A program made the translations under genes and the position numbers. This document shows, one piece after another, positions 1-8,721 of a stretch of 64,000 nucleotides of DNA. The stretch is from positions 1,922,001 to 1,986,000 of the forward strand of contig DAJPGB010000001.1 of assembly GCA_025992855.1 (NCBI GenBank). Reading direction: 5' to 3'. The DNA comes from Coriobacteriaceae bacterium. GTDB taxonomy: Bacteria > Actinomycetota > Coriobacteriia > Coriobacteriales > Coriobacteriaceae. The notes beneath the pieces are model-generated. The model did no database searches. It saw only the letters and a list, made by a program, of their open reading frames with translations, and was not told the origin of the DNA. Within the stretch, counting starts at the first letter, position 1, and each line of letters starts with the position of its first letter.

Positions 1-740
1 AGCTCTGGATGGCAGCGTTCAACCGCACGCTGGGCGATCGCATCGACTCGGAGACGCTCATCGCCACAGCACAGGACTCCAAAAACGACGTCATCACCTC
101 GGGCTCGGTCTTGGTGGCGGCGCTTATTTCGCAGACGACCGGCTTCGACCTCGATGGCTGGGCAGGCCTGGGTGTGGGCATCTTCATCTGCATCAGCGGC
201 ATGGGTCTAGTGCGCGACGCCATCAGCCCGTTGCTGGGGCAAGCGCCCGACCCCAAGCTCGTCCAGGCAATCCGCGACAAGATCATGTCCTATCCACAGG
301 TCTTGGGCACACACGACCTGATGGTGCATGACTACGGCCCCGGTCGTCAGTTTGCCAGCGCCCACGTGGAGATGCCCGGCGAGGGCGACGCATTTGAGCA
401 CCACGAGATCCTGGACACCATCGAGCACGACATCAAGCGCCAGATGGGCATTGGCATCACGCTGCACTGCGACCCCATCGCCACCACCGGCGACGACCTG
501 CGCGGCTGGGTCAAGCGCGGCGTCATGCAGATCGATCCCGCGCTCTCCATCCACGACCTGCACGAGCACGACGGGTTCGTTTCGTTTGACCTGGTGCGTC
601 CCGACGGCTTTGACATATCCGACGAGGAGCTGCTGGAGCTCGTCACGCGCATCGTGCACGAGCGCCGGCCCGACGTCTCGTGCGTCGTCACATTTGACTC
701 GGGCTTCAGCTCGCCCGAGCGTCCGGCCGAGCAGCTGTAG
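1..740 (+). CDS. Cation diffusion facilitator (CDF) transporter, C-terminal part
   Basis: The reading frame is open to the window edge (first full codon at base 3), so the N-terminus is missing. What remains matches the last two membrane helices of a CDF metal/proton antiporter followed by the cytoplasmic ferredoxin-like domain (about residues 85-165, ending in HCDP). The metal-site helix reads DSKND, that is DxxxD, where the zinc exporter YiiP has HxxxD. In this family DxxxD is more typical of Mn or Fe/Zn members, so manganese or iron export is a reasonable guess. The other half of the metal site lies upstream of the window. An extra tail of about 75 residues follows the usual C-terminal domain; I do not recognise it. 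The next gene converges on this one with only 12 bases between. Confidence 0.85.
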   Translation, partial: LWMAAFNRTLGDRIDSETLIATAQDSKNDVITSGSVLVAALISQTTGFDLDGWAGLGVGIFICISGMGLVRDAISPLLGQAPDPKLVQAIRDKIMSYPQVLGTHDLMVHDYGPGRQFASAHVEMPGEGDAFEHHEILDTIEHDIKRQMGIGITLHCDPIATTGDDLRGWVKRGVMQIDPALSIHDLHEHDGFVSFDLVRPDGFDISDEELLELVTRIVHERRPDVSCVVTFDSGFSSPERPAEQL

Positions 741-752
741 CCCGCTTAACAG

Positions 753-1742
753 CTAGTTTCCCTGCGCGCCCGAAATGCCGTTTTGCAGGGCATCCCAGGC
801 GTTCGTTGCCATATCGCCCAGGCTCTGCGCGGTATCGCCGAGATTCTGAGCCGTGTCACCCAGCTCTTGGGCCTTATCCCCAAGCTCCTGTGCCTTGTTG
901 CTCAAGTCCTCCAGCGTATTGGAACTCGAGCTGTCGGTACCGCTTTGGCCGTCGGACGAGTTGCCCGAGCTATTCTTGTGCGTGAGTTGAATTTCGAGGT
1001 TGCCGTTGTCGTTATAGTAGGCAGAAGTAACGACCCAGTTGGAATCGACGACGGGCGTTGAGCCATCATCAGTCAGGACCACGGCATTCGAAAGATCGGC
1101 GCCGCGCGACTTGAGGAGCTTCTTGGCGTTGGACCAGTACTGCCCCGGGATATCGCTCAGATCGACGGTGCTAGACGAGGCGGATTCGGTTTGCTCGGCA
1201 GCGGTATCGGCCGTTGAACTCCCTCGCTTGTTGAGCATGCCCGACACGATGGCAAACACAATCGAGAGGGCAAAGAAGATCGCCAGCACAATCAGGATCT
1301 TCTTGATCACGCTCGACGAACGCGACGGCTTCTTCTCCTCGTCCTCGCCATATTGCGGAATCGACTTGGGGTACTCGCGATACGGCTCGCGCGACTCATA
1401 GCGAGGCTGCGCCGTGCGAGGCATATACGTCGTCTGCTGAGGCTGCGGAATGGGATTCTGCGGCAGGTCATCATAGGGATTCGGTGTCGAGGCGGCATAA
1501 GAATCCTGCGGCGCATAATCAAACGGGTCCGGAGCTGCGTTGCCATAGGGGCCTTGCGAAGATGCAGCATAAGAATCCTGCGCCGTGTCGCCATAGCCCA
1601 TAACCCGGGTGGGCTCGGCAGAAGGCTGCGTCGCGGCGGGGTCGGTATAACCGCGGTTGGGAACAACGCGGGTCGCATCGGCGCTATCGCCAGCCTGCGC
1701 GGAACCGTAGCCGCCCATCACGGTTGTCTTGTCCTGATCCAT
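753..1742 (-). CDS. Single-pass membrane-anchored protein with Pro/Gln/Tyr-rich N-terminus
   Basis: A 329-residue protein of unknown function. Residues 1 to about 140 are low-complexity and rich in Pro, Gln, Tyr and Asp, including several DSYAAS-like repeats. One hydrophobic helix follows at about 147-168 (begins ILIVLAIFFALSI), then a Ser/Thr-rich stretch. A globular segment at about 195-255 (SNAKKLLKSRG, NWVVTSAYYN) resembles small extracytoplasmic PASTA-like or DUF domains. The C-terminus carries five heptad-like repeats of the KAQELGD/TAQSLGD type, probably an amphipathic helix. The likely topology is a cytoplasmic disordered head and an extracellular domain. A GGAAAGGA Shine-Dalgarno precedes the start. 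Function is unassigned. Confidence 0.75.
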   Translation of the reverse strand: MDQDKTTVMGGYGSAQAGDSADATRVVPNRGYTDPAATQPSAEPTRVMGYGDTAQDSYAASSQGPYGNAAPDPFDYAPQDSYAASTPNPYDDLPQNPIPQPQQTTYMPRTAQPRYESREPYREYPKSIPQYGEDEEKKPSRSSSVIKKILIVLAIFFALSIVFAIVSGMLNKRGSSTADTAAEQTESASSSTVDLSDIPGQYWSNAKKLLKSRGADLSNAVVLTDDGSTPVVDSNWVVTSAYYNDNGNLEIQLTHKNSSGNSSDGQSGTDSSSSNTLEDLSNKAQELGDKAQELGDTAQNLGDTAQSLGDMATNAWDALQNGISGAQGN

Positions 1743-1857
1743 GCAACGATTCCTTTCCGTCGCGCGTGAGCATCACGTTATCCATGCATTCTACCCGCGC
1801 AAAAGCCTATGATGGGCAGAGCCCGTCGGTATCTACAAGACATGCGCGGGCCTAAGG

Positions 1858-1895
1858 ATAAAAAGCCCCGCCGGGCCTTGTGGGCACGGCGGGGC
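1858..1895 (-). terminator. Rho-independent terminator of fhs
   Basis: A 9-bp stem (GCCCCGCCG paired with CGGCGGGGC) around a 13-nt loop is followed on the minus strand by TTTTTA. It lies just after the fhs stop codon. Confidence 0.85.
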
Positions 1896-1920
1896 GGACA
1901 AGCAGCTATGGGCAGCAGGC

Positions 1921-3588
1921 TTAGAACAGGCCGGTGATGTTGCCGTCGTTGTCGACGTCGATGTTCTCGGCCGCGGGAACCTTGGGCAGGCCCGGCATGG
2001 TCAGAACACTGCCAGTCAGTGCGACCACAAAGTGGGCACCGGCGGAAACCTTGAGCTCGCGCACCGTGATGCGGAAGTTCTCGGGAGCGCCCAGGGCCTT
2101 GGCGTTGTCGCTAAAGCTGTACTGCGTCTTGGCCACGCACACCGGCAGGTTGCCAAAGCCGTTCTCGCGCAGCTCGGCGAGCTGGCGCTTGGCGGCCGGC
2201 GTAAAGTCAACGCCGTCGGCGCGGTAGACCTTGGTGGCAATGGCCTCAAGAGCGTCGGCCACATCGGCGCCGTCCTCATAGGCAAACTTGAGCTCGCTCG
2301 GCTGCTCAATCAGACGCATGACCTCATCGGCAAGCTCGAGCGCGCCCTCGCCGCCCTTGGCCCAGACCTCGGAAAGCTTAACGTTGACGCCGAGCTTCTG
2401 GCACTCGGACTCGATGAGTGCAAGCTCGGCCTCGGTGTCCGTCGGGAAGCGGTTGATGGCGACCACGCAGGGCAGACCATAAACGTTCTGGATGTTGTCG
2501 ACGTGACGCAGCAGGTTGGGCATGCCGGCCTTGAGTGCCTCGAGGTTCTCCTCGTTGAGGTCGGCCTTGGCGACGCCACCGTTGTACTTCAGCGCACGAG
2601 CGGTCGCGACGACCACGACGGCGCTGGGGCGAACGCCCGTCATACGGCACTTGATGTCGAGGAACTTCTCGGCACCCAGATCGGCACCGAAGCCGGCCTC
2701 GGTAATGGCAACATCGCCAAAGCGCATCGCCATACGCGTGGCCATGATAGAGTTGCAGCCGTGGGCGATGTTGGCGAAGGGGCCGCCGTGGACAAACGCG
2801 GGCGTGCCCTCGAGCGTTTGCACCAGGTTGGGCTTGAGCGCGTCCTTAAGCAACGCGGCCATGGCACCCTGGGCCTTAAGGTCGCGGGCACGGACGGGCT
2901 CGCCGGCATAGCTGTAGCCGACAACGATCTCGCCCAGGCGCTCCTTGAGGTCATTGATGCTCGTGGACAGGCACAGGATTGCCATGACCTCGGAGGCAAC
3001 AGTGATGTCGAAGCCATCCTCGCGCGGCACTCCCTGGGCCTTGCCGCCAATGCCGTCAATAACATGGCGCAGCTGACGGTCGTTCATGTCGACAACACGC
3101 TTCCAGGTGATGCGCTTAACGTCGATGCCGAGCTGGTTGCCCTGCTGAATATGGTTGTCGAGCATGGCAGCCAGCAGGTTGTTGGCGGCACCAATAGCAT
3201 GGAAGTCGCCGGTAAAGTGCAGGTTGATATCCTCCATGGGGATCACCTGAGCCCAGCCGCCGCCGGCAGCACCGCCCTTAACACCAAAGACGGGGCCGAG
3301 CGAAGGCTCGCGCAGGGCCACGGCACACTTGACGCCGCGACGACGCAGGCCATCGGCCAGACCGATGGTCGTGGTGGTCTTGCCCTCGCCCGCAGGCGTT
3401 GGGTTGATAGCGGTCACGAGGACGAGCTTGGCCTGGTGATCGGTCGGCTCGTTGAGCAGCGAATAGTCGACCTTAGCCTTGTCGAAGCCGTACGGAATAA
3501 GGTGCTTAACGTCGACGCCGGCGTTCTTGGCCACCTCGGTAATAGGCAGCGGCGTGACAGAACGTGCGATTTCGATGTCAGTAGGCAT
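1921..3588 (-). CDS. fhs: Formate-tetrahydrofolate ligase
   Basis: ATP-dependent ligation of formate to tetrahydrofolate, giving 10-formyl-THF for purine synthesis and the methyl branch of one-carbon metabolism. The 555 residues match the usual family length (about 555-560). The ATP-binding loop [14 protein letters not shown] lies near residue 65, and conserved PSLGPVFG and [14 protein letters not shown] motifs follow. I chose the ATG at 3588 ([10 protein letters not shown]) because AAAGGA sits seven bases upstream and family members begin this way; the frame stays open 25 codons further upstream without a better start. It is transcribed alone, with its own terminator downstream and a candidate promoter upstream. 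Confidence 0.96.
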   Translation of the reverse strand: MPTDIEIARSVTPLPITEVAKNAGVDVKHLIPYGFDKAKVDYSLLNEPTDHQAKLVLVTAINPTPAGEGKTTTTIGLADGLRRRGVKCAVALREPSLGPVFGVKGGAAGGGWAQVIPMEDINLHFTGDFHAIGAANNLLAAMLDNHIQQGNQLGIDVKRITWKRVVDMNDRQLRHVIDGIGGKAQGVPREDGFDITVASEVMAILCLSTSINDLKERLGEIVVGYSYAGEPVRARDLKAQGAMAALLKDALKPNLVQTLEGTPAFVHGGPFANIAHGCNSIMATRMAMRFGDVAITEAGFGADLGAEKFLDIKCRMTGVRPSAVVVVATARALKYNGGVAKADLNEENLEALKAGMPNLLRHVDNIQNVYGLPCVVAINRFPTDTEAELALIESECQKLGVNVKLSEVWAKGGEGALELADEVMRLIEQPSELKFAYEDGADVADALEAIATKVYRADGVDFTPAAKRQLAELRENGFGNLPVCVAKTQYSFSDNAKALGAPENFRITVRELKVSAGAHFVVALTGSVLTMPGLPKVPAAENIDVDNDGNITGLF

Positions 3589-3628
3589 GGGCGGTCCTTT
3601 CGTTACCGAATGAGAAAAAGACCAATTC

Positions 3629-3656
3629 AGCATAGCACGGGCGCGCAATAGTAAAA
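3629..3656 (-). promoter_or_regulatory. Candidate fhs promoter
   Basis: Minus-strand TATGCT (-10, 3629-3634) and TTTTAC (-35, 3651-3656) are separated by 16 bases, about 40 bases before the fhs start. Matches are moderate, so this is a candidate only. Confidence 0.4.
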
Positions 3657-3732
3657 CACCCATAACCGATGAACGGCGATATGTTTACCCGATGCCCAGC
3701 GATAGCCCAACAGCCCGCCAAAACAAAGCGCC

Positions 3733-4800
3733 CTAAACGGTAGGTTCAATCCCCAGGTGCTCAAAGGTGCGAAGGGTTGCCTGACGGCCCTGCGGCGTAC
3801 GAATCATCAACCCGCACTGCAGCAGATACGGCTCATAGACATCCTCGAGCGTGCCCGGGTCCTCGCCCACCGCGCTGGCAAGGGTCGTAAGTCCCACGGC
3901 ACGACCGGAGAACGTCTTAGCGAGCGTCTCCAAAATGCGAATATCCATCCAGTCCAGACCGAGCTCATCGATCTCGAAGAACTCGAGCGCCTGGCGACAG
4001 ATATCGAGCTCGATGGGGCCGTTGCCGCGCACCTGTGCGTAATCGCGCACGCGCTTGAGCAGGCGGTTGGCAAGACGTGGCGTGCCGCGCGAACGCGAGC
4101 CGATCTCGAGTGCACTGGGATGGTCGATCGTCACGCCCAGGATAGTCGCCGAGCGCGTAACAATCTGCGCGAGTTCCTCGACCGTGTAGTAATCCAGGCG
4201 ATATGAAATGCCAAAGCGGTCGCGCAACGGGCCGGTCAACATGCCTGAGCGGGTCGTTGCCGCCACCAGCGTAAACTTGGGAATATCCAGGCGAATCGAG
4301 CGCGCCGCCGGACCCTTGCCAATCACGATATCGAGGGCAAAGTCCTCCATCGCGGGGTACAGGACCTCCTCGACCGAACGGTTGAGGCGGTGGATCTCGT
4401 CGATAAACAGCACATCACCCGGCTGCAAGTTAGTAAGGATGGCTGCCAGGTCGCCGGTGCGCGCGATGGCAGGGCCACTCGTGGTCTTGATCTGAGCGCC
4501 CAGCTCGTTGGCGATAACCGTAGCCAGCGTGGTCTTGCCCAGACCCGGAGGGCCCGAGAAGATCACGTGGTCGAGCGTCTCGCCACGGCTCTGCGCCGCT
4601 TCGATCAACACGCGCAGGCTCTGCTTGATATGCTCCTGGCCGCAGTAATCGTCCAGGCGCTGGGGGCGCAAAGTGCGATCGACATCGAGGTCCTCGGCCG
4701 TCAGCTCCGAGCCCACCATGCGCTCGCCGTGCGCCATGGATGCCGCCGGCGAGTTGCCGGGCGTCGCCCACAGGTCCTGAGAGTCATCGGCTTCCCACAT
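3733..4800 (-). CDS. ruvB: Holliday junction branch migration ATPase RuvB
   Basis: Hexameric AAA+ motor that drives branch migration of Holliday junctions bound by RuvA. Walker [10 protein letters not shown], Walker B FIDEIHRL, sensor ATTRSG and arginine-finger region GPLRDRFG are all present. A C-terminal winged helix ends the protein ([25 protein letters not shown]). The 355 residues are normal length plus a short N-terminal extension. The ATG at 4800 shares its A with the ruvA stop (TGATG); a GTG one codon upstream is a possible alternative. Last gene of the ruvCAB operon, so translation is probably coupled to ruvA. Confidence 0.97.
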   Translation of the reverse strand: MWEADDSQDLWATPGNSPAASMAHGERMVGSELTAEDLDVDRTLRPQRLDDYCGQEHIKQSLRVLIEAAQSRGETLDHVIFSGPPGLGKTTLATVIANELGAQIKTTSGPAIARTGDLAAILTNLQPGDVLFIDEIHRLNRSVEEVLYPAMEDFALDIVIGKGPAARSIRLDIPKFTLVAATTRSGMLTGPLRDRFGISYRLDYYTVEELAQIVTRSATILGVTIDHPSALEIGSRSRGTPRLANRLLKRVRDYAQVRGNGPIELDICRQALEFFEIDELGLDWMDIRILETLAKTFSGRAVGLTTLASAVGEDPGTLEDVYEPYLLQCGLMIRTPQGRQATLRTFEHLGIEPTV

Positions 4801-5420
4801 CACGCATCCATTCCGAGTCGCTTAAGCGCCGCGCCGAGCAAATCCTCGACACGCATATCCTGCCCATCATACCCGCTCAGAGCGACATCGGTCTCCTGCG
4901 GGCTAAAGCCCATGGAAAGGAGTGCCGCACGGGCGTCATCGATCGCCGAAGGAGCGGCGGCGGGCACGGGCATCGCAACCTGACCGGGGATCGCATCGAC
5001 CGGCACAAAGCCCTTGTCCTTGGCAAAGGTGCTCTTGAGCTCCAAGATGAGGCGCTGGGCGGTCTTTTTGCCCACGCCGGGCACCTTGGCCATGCCCTTG
5101 TCGTCCTCGGCCATCACCAGGGAATACAGCTGTCCCACGGTATAGGTGGAAAGTACGGCGAGCGCCAAGCGCGGGCCAACGCCCGAGACGGACACGAGCC
5201 GGTCGAACATCGTGCGCTCATCCTTTGAAGAAAAACCGAAAAGTGTCATGGCGTCCTCGCGCACCTGCATACGCGTGTAGAGGCGGACCTCGCCGCCGGG
5301 CGTCGGCAACGTGGCCGCAGTGCCGCCAGAAATGCCGAGTTCAAAGCCAACGCCCGACACGTCGACGACGGCCGAGCTCATCGTGGCCTCGACAAGCGTT
5401 CCATGGAGCTGGGAAATCAT
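4800..5420 (-). CDS. ruvA: Holliday junction DNA-binding protein RuvA
   Basis: Tetrameric protein that binds four-way junctions and loads RuvB. An N-terminal OB fold begins [12 protein letters not shown]. Two helix-hairpin-helix motifs follow ([16 protein letters not shown] and [16 protein letters not shown]), then a flexible Ala/Pro linker and a C-terminal RuvB-binding UBA-like domain ([15 protein letters not shown]). The 206 residues fit the family. The start at 5420 is fixed by the conserved MISQL N-terminus and by the TGATG overlap with the ruvC stop. The frame is open about 28 codons further upstream, but that stretch is ruvC sequence in another frame. Confidence 0.96.
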   Translation of the reverse strand: MISQLHGTLVEATMSSAVVDVSGVGFELGISGGTAATLPTPGGEVRLYTRMQVREDAMTLFGFSSKDERTMFDRLVSVSGVGPRLALAVLSTYTVGQLYSLVMAEDDKGMAKVPGVGKKTAQRLILELKSTFAKDKGFVPVDAIPGQVAMPVPAAAPSAIDDARAALLSMGFSPQETDVALSGYDGQDMRVEDLLGAALKRLGMDA

Positions 5421-5941
5421 CAGTATCCGGTTCCTCTCTGTTGATAGAACTCGCCACCGGTAAGGGCACGGGTGCGGCTGAGGTTTACGTGGCAGATGGC
5501 GCAAGCCAGGGCATCGGCGGCATGGTCGGGATGCGGGTCGTGGTCGAGCTGCGTGAGCGTACGAACCATATACGCGACCTGCCGTTTGTCCGCGGCTCCG
5601 GTGCCCACAACAGCCTGTTTAATCTGCATAGGCGTGTACTCGCCAATCTCGAGCGCGCATTCCGAAAGCGCCACGAGCGCGGCACCGCGGGCATGCGCCG
5701 TAGGGATGGCCGAGCGAACGTTGGCGCCAAAGTAAATGCTCTCGATGGCAGCGGTATCGGGTCGATAACGCTCCACGACGCCCTTGAGGTCGCGGGCGAT
5801 ATGCGACAGGCGCACCGCGAGCGGACTACCCGCGCTGGTCTCGATGCAGCCATAGGCACGGCAGCGAACCTCGCCACGCCGCTCCTCGATAATCCCCCAA
5901 CCCGTATGAGCCAAACCGGGGTCAATGCCCAAGATAACCAA
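5420..5941 (-). CDS. ruvC: Holliday junction resolvase RuvC
   Basis: Endonuclease that cuts Holliday junctions symmetrically. The RNase H-like acidic active site is visible: Asp in LGIDPGLAHTG, Glu in AAIESIYF, and the Asp pair in HAADALACAICH. I place the start at the TTG of 5941, giving VILGIDPG as the N-terminus, because GGGGAGG sits five bases before it. A TTG seven codons upstream lacks a ribosome site. At 173 residues it is the usual size. First gene of ruvCAB; its stop overlaps the ruvA start. Confidence 0.93.
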   Translation of the reverse strand: MVILGIDPGLAHTGWGIIEERRGEVRCRAYGCIETSAGSPLAVRLSHIARDLKGVVERYRPDTAAIESIYFGANVRSAIPTAHARGAALVALSECALEIGEYTPMQIKQAVVGTGAADKRQVAYMVRTLTQLDHDPHPDHAADALACAICHVNLSRTRALTGGEFYQQRGTGY

Positions 5942-6105
5942 GCCAACCTCCCCTCGCCACAAGCGCAGCGCAAGACAAGGCCCCGCGCATCATTCACGAA
6001 CGTCTGTTCTAGAATAACACAACGGGGGCAAAGTGCTTAAAGCAAGATAGATTCGGCAGAAGCAATGTGTGTAAGAGAATCTCTCCCGCAATGTTTCCGT
6101 CTGCC

Positions 6106-8091
6106 CTAGTTCTGGCTAAAGAACGGGAACTGCCTCGGATCCACCGGCGGATGCGGCATCGGCGTGCCCTGGGGTCCACCCTGCGGGCCACCCTGGCCGC
6201 CCATCATCTTATCGATGGCGTCCTGAACCTCGCCCTCGAACTTTTTCATGCCCTCGTGCAAACGACGCTGACCGTCCTCAGAGCGCAGCTCCTCCATCTG
6301 CTCGGGCGAAATACCCAGCAGCTCACCCAAAATGCCCATCATCTCACCGCGCATACGGTCACTCGTATCCTCGTCAGCAAAACGGCGCACCTCGGCGCGC
6401 GCCAGCGAATCGACCGTCATACGCTCCTTGCCGTTAAGCCCCAGGTCGGACCACGCGAGCATGTACGGCCAGGAGCGCTCGGCAAACGAACGGGACGAAA
6501 CGATCGGCGCCATCGGCAACATACGGCGGGCAGCCTCGCCCTGTCGAACGAGCATCAGCAGCAGCGAGCAGGCCTCAGGCTTGCCAGCGGCCATCGGGAT
6601 ATCGTCGAAAGATCGATTGCGGTCCACGTGCGCCTCGAGCGCGCCATCGACCTCACCCGGCTCGAGCCCGCCGAGCAGCTGTGCCGCGCGGTCGAGCATA
6701 TCGACCGGACCGTCGAGCGTCGAGAGCGCCTGCGCCAGCACGCGCTCCATACAATCTTCCACCGCGTTGAGCGTCACGAGCTCTTGGGGCACCACGGCAG
6801 ACGTGCGGTTGCGCACGCGCGCCACAAACTCAAGCGTCGACAGGTACACATCGCCAAAGGGCGCGTAATCGCCCTGGTAGCCGCCGCAAAGCGCCGGCGC
6901 CGCCAGCGCGTACTCGGTTTTGGACAGCGGACTCAACGCCATCGCACCCAGCTCGAGCGCCGTGTCCTCCAGCATGAGGCCCAGCGTGCGAGAGCGCAGG
7001 CGCTCGGCGTCGCCCGCCGACACATCGCGGTCGAGCACACGCGCCGCATCCGGTGCATCGCGCTCGACGGTGCGAATGTGCAGACGCTCGGCGATGGCGC
7101 GGACGGCGGCACAGCGAGCAGCCTCGGCCTCCTCCTGCGCCGGCGTAAAGATGCGGTTGCGCCCCAGCACCAGGCCAATCACATTACGTGGGCCCAGAGC
7201 GTCGACGGCCAGCGCCGCCAGCAGGGACGACGGCAAGTCGCCCTCGAGTGCCACCACGGCGCGCGACGCACCGTGGGCCCGGGCGTTGTCGCGCACGGCG
7301 AGCACCAGCGCCTGCCACAGCCACTCCTCGGAACGGAACTCGGGCAGTTCGTGATCTTCCAGGGCATCGAGCATCACGCCGCGCTGAATCTCCTGAACCA
7401 GCAGGCTCTCCTCAAAACACGGCGCCTGGGCCACCACGCGACCACAGTCGTCGAGCACAAACGAACCGCCGGTATACACCGACTCGTCATAGGCACCGAC
7501 CGGCGCCATACAGGCAAACCACACGCTGCGCTTGGATGCGATCTTGCGGTAGGCGCCGCTGCGAACGGCGGCAATGGCGGCAGTCTCGCGGTCGGTCATG
7601 TCAAACGCATTGAATTGGAAATACGCAATGAGGTCAACACCGGTCGGCAACATCTCGAGTTCGCGGTCCAAGTCAAAAATCACGGCGATGCGCACGCCGT
7701 CCACGTCGAACACCGGCGGCGCCCAACGCGTGTCGTTGTTCTCGCCACGCTGCAGGGCAATGCTCGAACGCGCCGGCACCACATGACCGTCCTTGAGCAT
7801 CATGTAGTCGAGCAGCGGCTGACCCTCAAACGAAACCGCCGCGGGCACGATGCAGATCATGTCAAGCTCCTGGATGCGCTCAGCGACACCAGTCAAGCCG
7901 GCAAGCATGTCGTGCTCAAAGTCGGCAGCGCCCACCAGGCCACCGGGCATGGCGCCCATAAAGAGCGGAGCCGGAACGCACAGCACGCGCGCCCCGCGCT
8001 CGTGGGCCAGACGAGCCTGGTCCTCGATGCGGCCGCAAATGCCCTCAATATCACCCAGGCGCATATCGATCTGTGCAAGCGCGAGCTTCAT
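6106..8091 (-). CDS. NAD synthetase-like protein (NadE homologue) lacking catalytic motifs
   Basis: The two-domain plan of glutamine-dependent NAD synthetase is kept: a nitrilase-like amidase domain (about 1-240) and an ATP-pyrophosphatase synthetase domain (about 255-560). SLLAALAVDALGP, SPLSKTEYALA and GGYQGDYAPFGDVY align with the synthetase. The catalytic residues do not survive. The amidase Glu of the usual FPEL motif is replaced (CVPAPLF), the Cys of ICED is Phe (VIFDLD), the ATP loop SGGxDS reads EGDLPS, and the YKT motif is YLS. A novel tail of about 100 residues ends in Gly/Pro/Gln repeats (GGPQGGPQG). Family membership is clear; loss of enzymatic activity is inference. It could be a regulatory or structural pseudoenzyme. 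Good Shine-Dalgarno (GGAAAGGG). Confidence 0.75.
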   Translation of the reverse strand: MKLALAQIDMRLGDIEGICGRIEDQARLAHERGARVLCVPAPLFMGAMPGGLVGAADFEHDMLAGLTGVAERIQELDMICIVPAAVSFEGQPLLDYMMLKDGHVVPARSSIALQRGENNDTRWAPPVFDVDGVRIAVIFDLDRELEMLPTGVDLIAYFQFNAFDMTDRETAAIAAVRSGAYRKIASKRSVWFACMAPVGAYDESVYTGGSFVLDDCGRVVAQAPCFEESLLVQEIQRGVMLDALEDHELPEFRSEEWLWQALVLAVRDNARAHGASRAVVALEGDLPSSLLAALAVDALGPRNVIGLVLGRNRIFTPAQEEAEAARCAAVRAIAERLHIRTVERDAPDAARVLDRDVSAGDAERLRSRTLGLMLEDTALELGAMALSPLSKTEYALAAPALCGGYQGDYAPFGDVYLSTLEFVARVRNRTSAVVPQELVTLNAVEDCMERVLAQALSTLDGPVDMLDRAAQLLGGLEPGEVDGALEAHVDRNRSFDDIPMAAGKPEACSLLLMLVRQGEAARRMLPMAPIVSSRSFAERSWPYMLAWSDLGLNGKERMTVDSLARAEVRRFADEDTSDRMRGEMMGILGELLGISPEQMEELRSEDGQRRLHEGMKKFEGEVQDAIDKMMGGQGGPQGGPQGTPMPHPPVDPRQFPFFSQN

Positions 8092-8129
8092 GGCTCAGCC
8101 CTTTCCGTCGTAAACCATCGAAATCGTAG

Positions 8130-8162
8130 TAAAAGCGCCGGCCGCATGATGCAGTCGGCGCT
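8130..8162 (-). terminator. Terminator after superoxide reductase
   Basis: The stem AGCGCCG/CGGCGCT with a 15-nt loop is followed on the minus strand by TTTTACT, between the superoxide reductase stop and the next gene. Confidence 0.6.
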
Positions 8163-8208
8163 CGCATGTGCATATGCTAGCTATGATACCCCGAGCGGGG
8201 GCGCGCTC

Positions 8209-8571
8209 CTAGAACGTCGCGGACCACAGCCCGTGCAGGTTGCAGTAGGCATAGACGGTACCGGTCTTGGAACCGCCGGCAAAAAACGTCGCGGGCTTCA
8301 TGCCGGGCTCAAGGTAATGGACCTCTAAGCGGCCCTCGGCCTCAAGGGCGATCCACTCAATATAGTGCTCGGGCAGGCTGGGGTGCTCGACCGAGCCAAC
8401 GCGTGCGCGAATCACGTGACCGTCGCGCTCGGTCTCGACAACAGGCACGTGCTTCTCGTGCGCCGCGTCCTCAGTGTTTGCGGTCAGTTCCGTGCAACCG
8501 GCAGGGGTTGCAACGTCGTTGCCAAGGGCGGCAATGAGCTTACCGTCGGGGTCCTTAAAGAATTTCGCCAT
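8209..8571 (-). CDS. Superoxide reductase, one-iron (neelaredoxin) type
   Basis: Reduces superoxide to peroxide without producing oxygen, a defence typical of anaerobes. The iron centre ligands are recognisable: His in EKHVPV, the paired His in EHPSLPEHYIEW, and the Cys/His pair in YCNLHGLWSA at the C-terminus. The four-cysteine desulforedoxin domain of two-iron homologues is absent, so this is the short form (120 residues). The start at 8571 (MAKFFKDPDG) has AAAGGAG eight bases upstream; the open frame extends 47 codons further without a good ribosome site. It is a single gene downstream of the SNF2 helicase with about 150 bases between. Confidence 0.88.
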   Translation of the reverse strand: MAKFFKDPDGKLIAALGNDVATPAGCTELTANTEDAAHEKHVPVVETERDGHVIRARVGSVEHPSLPEHYIEWIALEAEGRLEVHYLEPGMKPATFFAGGSKTGTVYAYCNLHGLWSATF

Positions 8572-8721
8572 GATGTTCTCCTTTGCTGACGTGCCAATGT
8601 TCTTGATGGTTCTTATGCCCAAAGGCAGACAAACCATCCACGGCATTGCAAATGAACACATAACGGGCGGGGACGATGGGGCAGCGTGCGCTATCCGCCC
8701 TGGCGGCCCCACCCGAGCGGG

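Noticed and set aside
6067..8328. 753-codon open frame on the plus strand
   Set aside because: Antisense to the NAD synthetase-like gene; Arg/His-rich and without a ribosome site.
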